Of a stretch of 28,221 nucleotides of DNA, positions 1 to 7,282 are shown piece by piece (position 1 is the first letter of the stretch; the number at the start of each line of letters is the position of its first letter). The notes below the pieces were generated by a model. It made no database searches. It was not told the origin of the DNA and was given only the letters and a program-made list of their open reading frames with translations. The stretch is from Oscillospiraceae bacterium. GTDB taxonomy: Bacteria > Bacillota_A > Clostridia > Oscillospirales > Oscillospiraceae. The stretch is from NCBI GenBank assembly GCA_017481325.1, contig JAFUPG010000016.1:1-28221 (forward strand), written 5' to 3'. A program made the translations under genes and the position numbers.

Positions 1-1
1 C

Positions 2-610
2 CACGGTGTTCTGATGTTCCGCCCCTTGCCCAAGCATCTGAAGGCTGACACCGATGAGATCTGCAACCGTCTGGACCCCAAGAAGGACGTGGACTGCCTG
101 ACCGACATCTCCAACGCCGGTGTGTTCGAGGGCCGCAGTGATCTGGGCTTTGCCCCCTGCACCCCCGCCGCCTGCATGGAGATCCTGGACTACTACGGCA
201 TCGATTGCAAGGGCAAGAACGCCGTTGTCATCGGCCGCTCCCTGGTGGTTGGCAAGCCCGCAGCTATGATGCTCATGGGCAAGAATGCCACCGTCACCGT
301 CTGCCACACCAAGACCGTCAACACCGCCGAGATCTGTAAGAATGCAGACATCCTCATCTCCGCTGCCGGTGTGCTTAACAGCCTGACCAAGGACTTTGTC
401 CGCCCCGGCCAGGTGGTCATCGACGTCTCCATCAACTGGGACGCCAACAAGCCCAATGCCCGTGGCACCCTGGGCGCCATCGCCGGCGACGCTGTGTTCG
501 CAGAGGTAGAGCCCATTGTTGAGGCTATCACCCCTGTTCCCGGCGGCGTGGGCAGCGTTACCACCTCTGTGCTGATGAAGCACGTCATTGAGGCTGCGGA
601 GCGGGCATGA
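2..610 (+). CDS. folD: FolD bifunctional methylene-THF dehydrogenase/cyclohydrolase, 3' part
   Basis: This is the C-terminal ~202 residues of FolD, which interconverts 5,10-methylene-THF and 10-formyl-THF in cytosolic one-carbon metabolism. The 5' end lies outside the window, and the reading frame is open from base 2. Family marks are the PLPKHL segment, the DPKKDVDC motif with the conserved Asp, the NADP-binding stretch VVIGRSLVVGKPAAMML, and PVPGGVG near the C-terminus. Two positions differ from the textbook enzyme. The usual VQLPLP is LMFRPLP, so the active-site Gln is apparently Phe, and PVPGGVGPMT is PVPGGVGSVT. The stop codon overlaps the next gene by 4 bp (ATGA), suggesting translational coupling. 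The identity is firm. Whether both activities are retained is not clear from sequence. Confidence 0.95.
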   Translation, partial: HGVLMFRPLPKHLKADTDEICNRLDPKKDVDCLTDISNAGVFEGRSDLGFAPCTPAACMEILDYYGIDCKGKNAVVIGRSLVVGKPAAMMLMGKNATVTVCHTKTVNTAEICKNADILISAAGVLNSLTKDFVRPGQVVIDVSINWDANKPNARGTLGAIAGDAVFAEVEPIVEAITPVPGGVGSVTTSVLMKHVIEAAERA

Positions 611-1650
611 CCGCTCCCGTAAGCAAGGCCAGACGTTATGAGCTGGATGCGCTGCGGATCATCGCCTGCCTCTTTGTGGTGGTGATCCATACGGCCAACC
701 GCCTGCCCTGGGGCGCCATGTCCCGGGCCACCTGGTGGGGCTGTAATCTCTACAGCGCATTGGTTCGTTCGGCGGTGCCGCTGTTTTTGATGATCAGCGG
801 CGCAAATTTCCTGAGCCGTCCCGAGCCCCCGGAGTGGAAGGTGCTGCTGAAGAAGTATGTCCTTCGACTTGTACTGCTCTATGCCCTCTGGCGCTTGCTT
901 TACAGCATTGACAGCTGTGGGATCGCCTCCCTCTGCTCTTTGAGCGGCTGGAAGCAGATCCTCACTACCGAGCCGAAATATCATCTCTGGTTCCTGCCGA
1001 AGATGATCACCGCCTATCTGCTGCTCCCTGTCCTCTGGCTCATCGCCCGGGAAAAGGACGGGAAATATCTGGACGGCTGCCTTTTGGGCGGCGTTGTCCT
1101 GTATTTCCTCTCCCAGACTCTGCGGAATTTGCCCCTGGGCGAGAGTCTCAGCGACCTTCTGACCGCCTTTGAGTACCCTCTGAACTCCTTCCTGCTGTAT
1201 ATGCTTCTGGGCTATCGCCTCAGCAGCCGGGAGTGCAAGGTCGGAACACTGCCGTTGCTGCTGGGTTTTATTCTCAGCGTTTTGGCTGCGGCAGGGCTCA
1301 ACGGCTGGCTGTCCCTCCGGAAGGGCGGACTGGACGACACCATGTTTAACCTCCAGACGGTCTTTTCCATGATGGAGGCCATCTGTGTCTTCCTGCTGTT
1401 CCGCCGTTGGGGTCAAAAGAGTCATTTTGGCTGCAAAAAACTCCTGACAGAGCTTTCTGCAGGCACGCTGGGAGTCTATTTGCTCCATGTGTTTCTTTTG
1501 GAGCATCTGCAGCAGTGGCTGGGCGACCTTCTTTCGACCGTTTCTCCGCTTCTCTCCATTCCCGTACTCAGTTTGGCTGTGTTTGGGATTTGTATGGCGA
1601 TCTCCTGCCTGATCCGGCGGATCCCTTGGGTGGGGAAATGGATCATGTAA
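607..1650 (+). CDS. Acyltransferase family 3 membrane protein
   Basis: A 347-aa polytopic membrane protein. The N-terminus reads RRYELDALRIIACLFVVVIHT, which is the family 3 acyltransferase (OafA/NodX/WecH-like) signature with its conserved Arg and His in the first membrane segment. A second typical element is SAVPLFLMISGANFL around residues 57-71. About ten hydrophobic segments follow, ending near HVFLLEHLQQWLG and a last helix. The family moves acetyl or other acyl groups onto carbohydrates or lipids at the cell surface. The substrate here is not visible. The start ATG overlaps the folD stop (ATGA), and the next gene begins 17 bp after this stop, so all three genes are probably one transcript. 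Confidence 0.85.
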   Translation: MTAPVSKARRYELDALRIIACLFVVVIHTANRLPWGAMSRATWWGCNLYSALVRSAVPLFLMISGANFLSRPEPPEWKVLLKKYVLRLVLLYALWRLLYSIDSCGIASLCSLSGWKQILTTEPKYHLWFLPKMITAYLLLPVLWLIAREKDGKYLDGCLLGGVVLYFLSQTLRNLPLGESLSDLLTAFEYPLNSFLLYMLLGYRLSSRECKVGTLPLLLGFILSVLAAAGLNGWLSLRKGGLDDTMFNLQTVFSMMEAICVFLLFRRWGQKSHFGCKKLLTELSAGTLGVYLLHVFLLEHLQQWLGDLLSTVSPLLSIPVLSLAVFGICMAISCLIRRIPWVGKWIM

Positions 1651-1667
1651 CAATTAGGTGATTCACC

Positions 1668-2993
1668 ATGAAAAAATGTAATAATCTGGATGCTTCTCTC
1701 TTTTTGAAGCTGATTTTCGCAGCATCCTCTCTGGCCTTTCTGCTCTGCGCCGTGATCCTGCCGGATCGTGGGGGGATGCTCACCGGTCTTTGGACCATTT
1801 TATCTTCCACCTGTAAGGTCGCCTCGAATACCTTCGATATGGGCGGCTTCTCCGGCGCATTCCTCAATGCCGGTCTGGTGGGCCTGATCTGCACGGCGCT
1901 GTTCTTCCTGCCCAAGGCCAAGGCAACTGCCCCCTCGGTTATCGCCTTCTTCCTGACGGTTGGCTTCTCCTTCTGGGGTTTGAATGCCATCAATATCTGG
2001 TTCGGTATGCTGGGTGTGGCGCTGTACTGCCTGGTAAAGAAGGAGAGCCTGGGTTCTCAGGTCAATGCCATGATCTTTACAACCGGTATTGCTCCCCTGT
2101 ATTCCGACCTGCTGCTGCGCTATCCCAATGCGGAGGCCGTGGGCTTCCACTGGGAGGGTTTGGCGCTGGCGCTGGGCATCGGTCTGGTGGTGGGCTTCTT
2201 CCTGCCTGCCGGTCTGGCCTATGCCGCCAATGTCCATAAGGGCTTCGACCTCTACTCTGCCGCCGTCCCCGTGGGCATGACCGCTTTCTTCCTGAGAGCC
2301 CTGCTGTACAAGGTGCTGGGCGGCACTCTCCCCGGCGATCCCACCACCTCCGGCGATGTGGCCTCCCAGTCTGCGGTGAATATCTTCTGCATCGCATTCT
2401 TCGCTCTGTGTGTTCTGGTGGCGCTGCTTATGGGCTGCAAGCCCAAGGACTACTGGCTCCTGATGAAGGACAGCGGCCACGGTGCCGACTTCACCAAAAA
2501 GTACGGCAATGCCACCTTCCTGATGAACATGGGTGTGTACGGCCTCTTTATTATGCTGTACTACAACCTGGTGGGCGCAACCTTTAATGCCGTGACTCTG
2601 GGCTGTGTGTTCTGTATGCTGGCCTGCTGTAACTCCGGCTCCCATCCCAGAAATGTCTGGCCTATTATGGTAGGTTATGTGGTAGTTTCCTTCCTGTGCA
2701 AATGGCTTGCGGTGGGCAAATATGAACAGGACATCTATGCCCAGGCCATCGTTATCGGCCTCTGCTTTGCCAACGGTCTCAGCCCCATCTCCGGCAAATA
2801 CGGCTGGCACTGGGGCATTGTGGCAGGTGCGCTGCACTTTATTCTGGTCACCAGCGTGCCCAATCTCCACGGCGGCTTCTGCCTCTATAACGGCGGCCTT
2901 ACCGCAGCCTTCATCTGTCTGCTCTTCGTCCCCGTGCTGGAGAAATTCTGCAAGACCAAAGAGGAACGCAAAGCCCTGAAATCCAAAGAATAA
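1668..2993 (+). CDS. DUF1576-type polytopic membrane protein
   Basis: A 441-aa, very hydrophobic protein with about 10-12 predicted membrane segments and no soluble domain. Its pattern (an early GGFSGAFLNAGLVGL segment, a middle NAMIFTTGIAPLYSDLLLRYP segment, and ISGKYGWHWGIVAGALHF with NLHGGFCLYNGG near the end) fits the DUF1576 family of clostridial membrane proteins of unknown function. That assignment is from memory and not a search. Glycine-rich helices suggest a channel or transporter, but no substrate can be named. It follows the acyltransferase by 17 bp and is closed by the hairpins at 3003-3075, so it is the last gene of the folD operon. A start at 1668 is supported by the TAGGTG stretch a few bases upstream. 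Confidence 0.75.
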   Translation: MKKCNNLDASLFLKLIFAASSLAFLLCAVILPDRGGMLTGLWTILSSTCKVASNTFDMGGFSGAFLNAGLVGLICTALFFLPKAKATAPSVIAFFLTVGFSFWGLNAINIWFGMLGVALYCLVKKESLGSQVNAMIFTTGIAPLYSDLLLRYPNAEAVGFHWEGLALALGIGLVVGFFLPAGLAYAANVHKGFDLYSAAVPVGMTAFFLRALLYKVLGGTLPGDPTTSGDVASQSAVNIFCIAFFALCVLVALLMGCKPKDYWLLMKDSGHGADFTKKYGNATFLMNMGVYGLFIMLYYNLVGATFNAVTLGCVFCMLACCNSGSHPRNVWPIMVGYVVVSFLCKWLAVGKYEQDIYAQAIVIGLCFANGLSPISGKYGWHWGIVAGALHFILVTSVPNLHGGFCLYNGGLTAAFICLLFVPVLEKFCKTKEERKALKSKE

Positions 2994-3002
2994 TAAAAAG
3001 CT

Positions 3003-3031
3003 CCCCTGCAGGAACAAAATCCCTGCAGGGG
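3003..3031. terminator. Bidirectional stem-loop between convergent genes (inner)
   Basis: A perfect 10-bp stem (CCCCTGCAGG 3003-3012 with CCTGCAGGGG 3022-3031) around a 9-base loop, starting 10 bases after the stop of the DUF1576 gene. On the - strand it is followed by AGCTTTTTATT, a proper T-run, so it fits best as terminator of the - strand zinc-ribbon gene. On the + strand an AT-rich tail without a clean T-run follows. Confidence 0.75.
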
Positions 3032-3046
3032 ATATTTATTATAATA

Positions 3047-3075
3047 ACGAGGCTGTCTCTCAGAGACAGCCTCGT
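3047..3075. terminator. Second convergent stem-loop with 13-14 bp perfect stem
   Basis: ACGAGGCTGTCTCT (3047-3060) pairs perfectly with AGAGACAGCCTCGT (3062-3075), giving a very stable hairpin. It lies 15 bases beyond the stop of the - strand gene and is followed on that strand by TATTATAATAAATAT. Together with the inner hairpin it forms a tandem two-way transcription block between the folD operon and the zinc-ribbon gene. Confidence 0.75.
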
Positions 3076-3089
3076 GGCGTTAGATGATA

Positions 3090-3881
3090 TTAATAGTCGA
3101 AATCAACAATGAAGCAGCCTTCGGAGGTCTCTACCACCAGAACAGTTGCCTTCTCACTGTCACGTTCACCGTCTTCTTCGAAGCGAACCTTGACATCTAC
3201 AGTGTAGAAAGTCTCAACGTCGTCCTCTTCGAAAAGAAGAACGCAACCCTCTTCATAGAGATCGTCGTACCAATCCTCGAATGCTTCCTCGGCGTCCTTG
3301 ATGTCACTGCGGCTGGTCAGCTCGGTAGCCTCAATGCGGGTGATCTCGTAGCTGCACTCGTACTCCTCGATGTAGAGCTCCCGGTATTCGGTATTGAATT
3401 CCATCATGAATTCTACGAACTCTTCCTCGGAGTCGATCTCGTACAGGCGGTCTTCCCACTCCAGCAGATCCATGCCGACATCTTCGTAATCGTCGGCAAG
3501 CCAATTCAGCTGATAGCTCTCAAAAGATTCGATGCGGTCGTCCAGATCGTCGATGCTCTCAATGCCGGTCTGCTTGTAGTCGAAGCCGCTGCACTTGCCC
3601 AGAAGCTCATAATCGGCGGTGAATTCAGCCTCTATGTAATCCTCTACAACGCCTTCGGGGGAGCTGCCACCGGAGAGCAGAACGATCAGCAGAACGACCA
3701 CCAGAACCACTGCGGCAGCACCGATGATCAGATACAGGGGCTTGATGCCCTTCTTCTGAGGAGGTGTTACAACTGGAGTTCCATCAGCGGAGTAGCTTTC
3801 GCCCTCGTTCAGGTTTGCACTGCAGTAAACGCAGAAGCTGGAACCGTCGGCATTTTCCATGCCACATTTCGTACAAAACAT
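3090..3881 (-). CDS. Zinc-ribbon single-pass membrane protein with acidic outer domain
   Basis: A 263-aa protein of unknown role. Residues 1-25 form a double-CxxC zinc ribbon (CTKCG and CVYC). After a short linker comes one membrane helix (about 51-73, LYLIIGAAAVVLVVVLLIVLL). The remaining ~190 residues are strongly acidic (many Glu/Asp/Tyr) and would face outside. Many Firmicutes encode such zinc-ribbon/TM proteins without known function. I chose the ATG at 3881 because AAAGGAG lies 7 bases before it. An in-frame GTG at 3923 falls inside the promoter and cannot be the start. The gene has its own promoter, so it need not belong to the upstream ABC operon. It ends at the twin hairpins. Confidence 0.8.
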   Translation of the reverse strand: MFCTKCGMENADGSSFCVYCSANLNEGESYSADGTPVVTPPQKKGIKPLYLIIGAAAVVLVVVLLIVLLSGGSSPEGVVEDYIEAEFTADYELLGKCSGFDYKQTGIESIDDLDDRIESFESYQLNWLADDYEDVGMDLLEWEDRLYEIDSEEEFVEFMMEFNTEYRELYIEEYECSYEITRIEATELTSRSDIKDAEEAFEDWYDDLYEEGCVLLFEEDDVETFYTVDVKVRFEEDGERDSEKATVLVVETSEGCFIVDFDY

Positions 3882-3913
3882 GCTTATTTCTCCTTTCTTT
3901 TTCTGACAGGTTA

Positions 3914-3942
3914 ACTTTATCACATCCGCAGGATGTTGTCAA
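3914..3942 (-). promoter_or_regulatory. Sigma-A promoter of zinc-ribbon gene
   Basis: On the - strand a perfect -35 TTGACA (3942-3937), a 17-base spacer and -10 TAAAGT (3919-3914). The start point would be near 3907, giving a leader of about 26 nt before the ATG at 3881. Its position between two same-strand genes shows that the zinc-ribbon gene is separately expressed. Confidence 0.8.
3922..3936. promoter_or_regulatory. Palindrome filling the promoter spacer (possible operator)
   Basis: ACATCC-GCA-GGATGT, a perfect 6+3+6 inverted repeat, lies exactly between the -35 and -10 boxes of the zinc-ribbon promoter. A dimeric repressor bound here would block RNA polymerase. The regulator is unknown, and no regulator gene is adjacent. 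Confidence 0.45.
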
Positions 3943-3963
3943 TAAAGGAAAACGAATAATATG

Positions 3964-5724
3964 TCAATCATAACGAAGTTCCTGAATATCCCGGTCGCTC
4001 AGCTGCTGCAGCTTGGTGCCGCTGATCCGGTAAACATGGTCACACATGGCCAAAACGCTGGGACGGTGGGTGCTGAGGATGCAGGTTTTGCCGGAGAGAG
4101 AGGCAATGTTTTTCAGCACCTTTCGCTCGGTCTCCAGATCCAGGGCAGAGGTGACTTCGTCCAGCAGCATAATGGGCGCATCGGCCAGAATGGCACGGGC
4201 GATGGCCAGACGCTGGTTCTGCCCTTCGGAGAGGGAGCTGCCACGCTCCTTAACGGAGCTGTAGATCCCTTCGGGCAGCGCCCGGACAAAGTCCTCGGCG
4301 CAGGCCAGTCGCAAAGCTTCATAAATATCCTCGTCACCGGCGTCGGGCCGCACCATGCGGAGCATATCCGCAATGGAGCCGGAGAAGATCACATTATCCT
4401 GAGGCACGTAGGAGAACATACTGCGGGTGGAAGGGGAGAGAGGGATCTCATCCTGACCGCTCAGGAGCAGGGCAGAGCCGTCCTTGGGAGAGAGAAGCCC
4501 CAGCAGAATGCGGAATAACGTCGTTTTGCCGCTGCCGGAGGAACCGACGATGGCAATCATCTCCTGCTGGCGGATCTCCAGATCCACCTTTTGGAGCACA
4601 GCCTTTCTGCCGTTGTAGGCAAAGTCCATCTGACGCAGCTGCAGGCAGTAGGGTGCTTCCTCCCGGATCAGCTGATCTACTCGGTCGGCATACTCCAGGG
4701 TTTCGGCAGGCAGTTCAAAAACGGTCATAACACGCTGTGCCGCCACGGTGCACTCAATGGCAGAGGGCACCAGCTTGATCAGCGCCGTCAGAGCGGAGCT
4801 GAGGTAGCCGGCCAGCTGGATAAAGAGGATCAAAGTGCCGAAATCAATGGCACCCAGCCAGAGCCGGTAGGCGCACCAGCCCAGGCAGAGATTGCTGATG
4901 ATGCAGCTGCAGGCCGAGAGCAGCGAGGAGTTGAGCAGGGAGAAGCGATTCATCTCCATGGAGGTGTCGTAGTGCTTCTGCTGCACCTGATCCAGACGCT
5001 GACGGAAGGGCTCTACCAGATTAAACGCCTTAATGGGCTGCACATTTTGCAGTGTTTCACCATGGAAGGCCATCATCTCGCTGCTGACATTGCGCACCTC
5101 CTTGCTGAGGGAGCGCATTTTTCCCACAAAGGGCTTGGCCACCAGCAGCGTAAAGGGTGCGGTCAGCAGTGCCAGCAGCGCCATGGTGGGATCATACCAG
5201 AGAATGATGACCAGAGAGATCAGGAACTGCGCCAGCTTGATGATCAGGGTGGGCACCCAGCCCAGCACGCTGTGGGAGACGGTGGTGACATCGGTATTGA
5301 TGCGGTTGAGCAGATCGCCGGAGTGGAACTCCTGCAAGGACTGCCAGTCCGTGGCAAGGATCTTGCCGTAGACCTTGGCACGGAGCTCGTTGGAGATCCG
5401 CAGATTGACCTTGGTGCTGAAATGCCCCACAAAGGCACCCAGAAGGATGCTCCCCAGGGAGACCAGCACCACGGTCAGCCCCAGCCGTACCACACGCCAG
5501 CCGCCGCTGCCGCTGCCGCCCAGATTGACAATGGTGTTGATCAGATCCTTGGAGATCAGGGCGATGAACATACTCAGGGCAGTGGTGGCAAGGCCCAGCA
5601 GCACATAGGCGAGAATCGCCTTCTTATAGGCTCGCATGTGGGTGTAGATCCATTTGGTCTCCCGGTAGATCTCGGAGAGCGTGCCGCCCGCCAGGTGTTT
5701 TTTGATTTTTTGGAACAGGCTCAA
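3964..5724 (-). CDS. ABC exporter half-transporter (fused permease-ATPase)
   Basis: A 586-aa MsbA/LmrA-type half exporter. The N-terminal ~330 residues carry six membrane helices of the type-I exporter fold. The C-terminal nucleotide-binding domain has Walker A GSSGSGKTT (about residue 390), the signature LSEGQNQRLAIARA (about 492-505), Walker B IMLLDEVTSALD (about 514) and the H-loop ILSTHR. All catalytic residues are present, so it should be active as a homodimer. There is no C39 peptidase domain, so it is not a bacteriocin-processing exporter. It follows the BY-kinase gene by 22 bp with an AAGGAGGG-like site in between, so it is probably the last gene of the capsule-control operon. It may export a glycolipid or other envelope component. 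The substrate is inferred only from context. Confidence 0.9.
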   Translation of the reverse strand: MSLFQKIKKHLAGGTLSEIYRETKWIYTHMRAYKKAILAYVLLGLATTALSMFIALISKDLINTIVNLGGSGSGGWRVVRLGLTVVLVSLGSILLGAFVGHFSTKVNLRISNELRAKVYGKILATDWQSLQEFHSGDLLNRINTDVTTVSHSVLGWVPTLIIKLAQFLISLVIILWYDPTMALLALLTAPFTLLVAKPFVGKMRSLSKEVRNVSSEMMAFHGETLQNVQPIKAFNLVEPFRQRLDQVQQKHYDTSMEMNRFSLLNSSLLSACSCIISNLCLGWCAYRLWLGAIDFGTLILFIQLAGYLSSALTALIKLVPSAIECTVAAQRVMTVFELPAETLEYADRVDQLIREEAPYCLQLRQMDFAYNGRKAVLQKVDLEIRQQEMIAIVGSSGSGKTTLFRILLGLLSPKDGSALLLSGQDEIPLSPSTRSMFSYVPQDNVIFSGSIADMLRMVRPDAGDEDIYEALRLACAEDFVRALPEGIYSSVKERGSSLSEGQNQRLAIARAILADAPIMLLDEVTSALDLETERKVLKNIASLSGKTCILSTHRPSVLAMCDHVYRISGTKLQQLSDRDIQELRYD

Positions 5725-5746
5725 AGCTCGCCCTCCTTCCGTTGGA

Positions 5747-7282
5747 TCATTCGCTTAATTCGGTGGTGCTGATTTCCTCACTCAGCACCTCGGCACGGAG
5801 CTCCTCTTCCTCCTGCTCGTCGGAACTATAGCGCTTGTAGCTGTAGCCGTAGCCGTAGTTTTTGCCGTAGTGGTAGCCGTAGCCGTAGCCGGCGCCGTAC
5901 TTGGAGCCATAGCCGTAGCGAGTGGTGCCGGCCTGGGTCTGGTTCAGCACGCAGCCCAGAATGGACACATTGTCTGCGGAGAGTGCCTGAATGGTATCGA
6001 GAATCTGTGCGGAATTGGCATGGTCCTGACGGACCACGTAGACTGTTGCATCGGTATATTTTGCCATGGTGGCGGTGTCGGACAGAATGCCGGCAGGAGG
6101 GGAGTCGATAATGACAAAGTCCAGTTTGCTGCGCAGGAGATCAATGACCTGGCGCATACGGGGGGAGTCCAGCAGCCGCTGGGGCGTGTCGGTGGTCTGG
6201 TCACCGGAGAGCAGGAGCATGGTGGACTTGGGGACATTCAGCAGCCGGAAATTCTGAGCACTGCCACTGAGCACCTCTACCAGACCGGCGGACTTTTCCT
6301 CCAGACCCAGCGCACTCTTCAGGGACTGCTTACGCAGGTCGCCGTCAATGAGAATGACTCGCTTGCCCTCGGAGGCCAGAGACAGTGCCAGGTTGGTGGC
6401 GATGGTGGTTTTGCCCTCGTTGGGGAGGGTGCTGGTGATCAGCAGCACCTTGCTGTCCGAGGATTCCAGCGCCTTTTGCAGCTTGACACGGAGATTTCGG
6501 ATAGACTCGTTGAAAACAGGATCGACCCTGGGATTGGTGATGGAGACCGGAGCATTGGTAGTGTTGGAGCGGCGCTTCAGGCGCACCTTGGGAATGTAGG
6601 CCAGGCACTTCAGATTGACCAGCTTCCGCAGATCCTCGGAGGAATGGACGGTTTTTCTGGTCAGGGAGAAGAGGAAAATCAGCACAATCCCGGCCACAAG
6701 AACGATCGCACCGAAGGTCAGACCGGAGGTGACCGCATTATTTTGATTCATAGGCTCCGAGGGCGGGGCGATGGGGCAGTTAATAATGGTGATCTGCGTA
6801 TCGCCCAGAATGCCGCTGGCGGCCTGCTCGTAGGTGTTGATGGTGGCGATGAGAATGTTGTAGGCATCCTTGGCGCTGCTGCTGGTGACGGTCATTTTAA
6901 ACAGACCGGTGTCGCCGGTGGAGGTGGCGGTAATGGTGCCGTTGATAGAGCTGGTGTCCAGCTCACGGAGGATCATCTGCTGGGCATTGTCACTGTGGAT
7001 CACGTAGGGGAAGGTCTGGGACAGATACACGGCAGTTACGGCATCGATGTAGGGCGACTGAGTGGAAATAGAGGTGGAGGAGTAGGTGGCTTTCACCGCA
7101 AAGGAAGCGGAGGCAGCGTAAACGGGAACGTAGCTGCGATTGACCGTCCAGTAGCGGAAACCACCGGCGCAAAGCGCCAGCGCCAGGGCAAACCAGATCA
7201 GTCGCCGTGCAGCAGAGAAGAAGTTATGAAGAATTACGGGAAAATTAAAATCCAGAAAGCTGTTGCTGGAAGTCTCATTCAT
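5747..7282 (-). CDS. Wzz/BY-kinase fusion with Gly-Tyr tail (first of two paralogues)
   Basis: A 511-aa bacterial tyrosine kinase fused to its polysaccharide co-polymerase membrane part. Membrane helix 1 is at about 28-45, an extracytoplasmic Wzz-like domain runs to about 186, and helix 2 spans about 187-206. The kinase domain has Walker A TLPNEGKTT (285-293), Walker A' VILIDGDLR (309-317) and Walker B VIIDSPP (390-396). Residues 456-485 form a tail with 12 tyrosines, mainly as Tyr-Gly pairs, which would be the autophosphorylation cluster. An acidic end EEEELRAEVLSEE follows. The family controls chain length and export of capsule or exopolysaccharide, and is reset by CpsB/YwqE phosphatases such as the one at 9666-10406. 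It overlaps the upstream paralogue by 8 bp and has AAGGAGG before its ATG. Confidence 0.9.
   Translation of the reverse strand: MNETSSNSFLDFNFPVILHNFFSAARRLIWFALALALCAGGFRYWTVNRSYVPVYAASASFAVKATYSSTSISTQSPYIDAVTAVYLSQTFPYVIHSDNAQQMILRELDTSSINGTITATSTGDTGLFKMTVTSSSAKDAYNILIATINTYEQAASGILGDTQITIINCPIAPPSEPMNQNNAVTSGLTFGAIVLVAGIVLIFLFSLTRKTVHSSEDLRKLVNLKCLAYIPKVRLKRRSNTTNAPVSITNPRVDPVFNESIRNLRVKLQKALESSDSKVLLITSTLPNEGKTTIATNLALSLASEGKRVILIDGDLRKQSLKSALGLEEKSAGLVEVLSGSAQNFRLLNVPKSTMLLLSGDQTTDTPQRLLDSPRMRQVIDLLRSKLDFVIIDSPPAGILSDTATMAKYTDATVYVVRQDHANSAQILDTIQALSADNVSILGCVLNQTQAGTTRYGYGSKYGAGYGYGYHYGKNYGYGYSYKRYSSDEQEEEELRAEVLSEEISTTELSE
5828..5917 (-). repeat. Tyr-Gly codon repeat encoding the BY-kinase tail
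   Basis: A run of TAC/TAT-GGC hexamer units (seen on the + strand as gccgta) encodes 12 tyrosines in 30 residues. It is interrupted by Lys, His, Asn, Ser and Ala codons. The hexamer structure allows length change by slippage while keeping the reading frame. Confidence 0.75.

Noticed and set aside
3964..5724. ABC exporter as the exporter of the RiPP peptide
   Set aside because: It lies 19 kb away on the other strand in a different operon and lacks a C39 peptidase domain. Linkage to the peptide is not supported.
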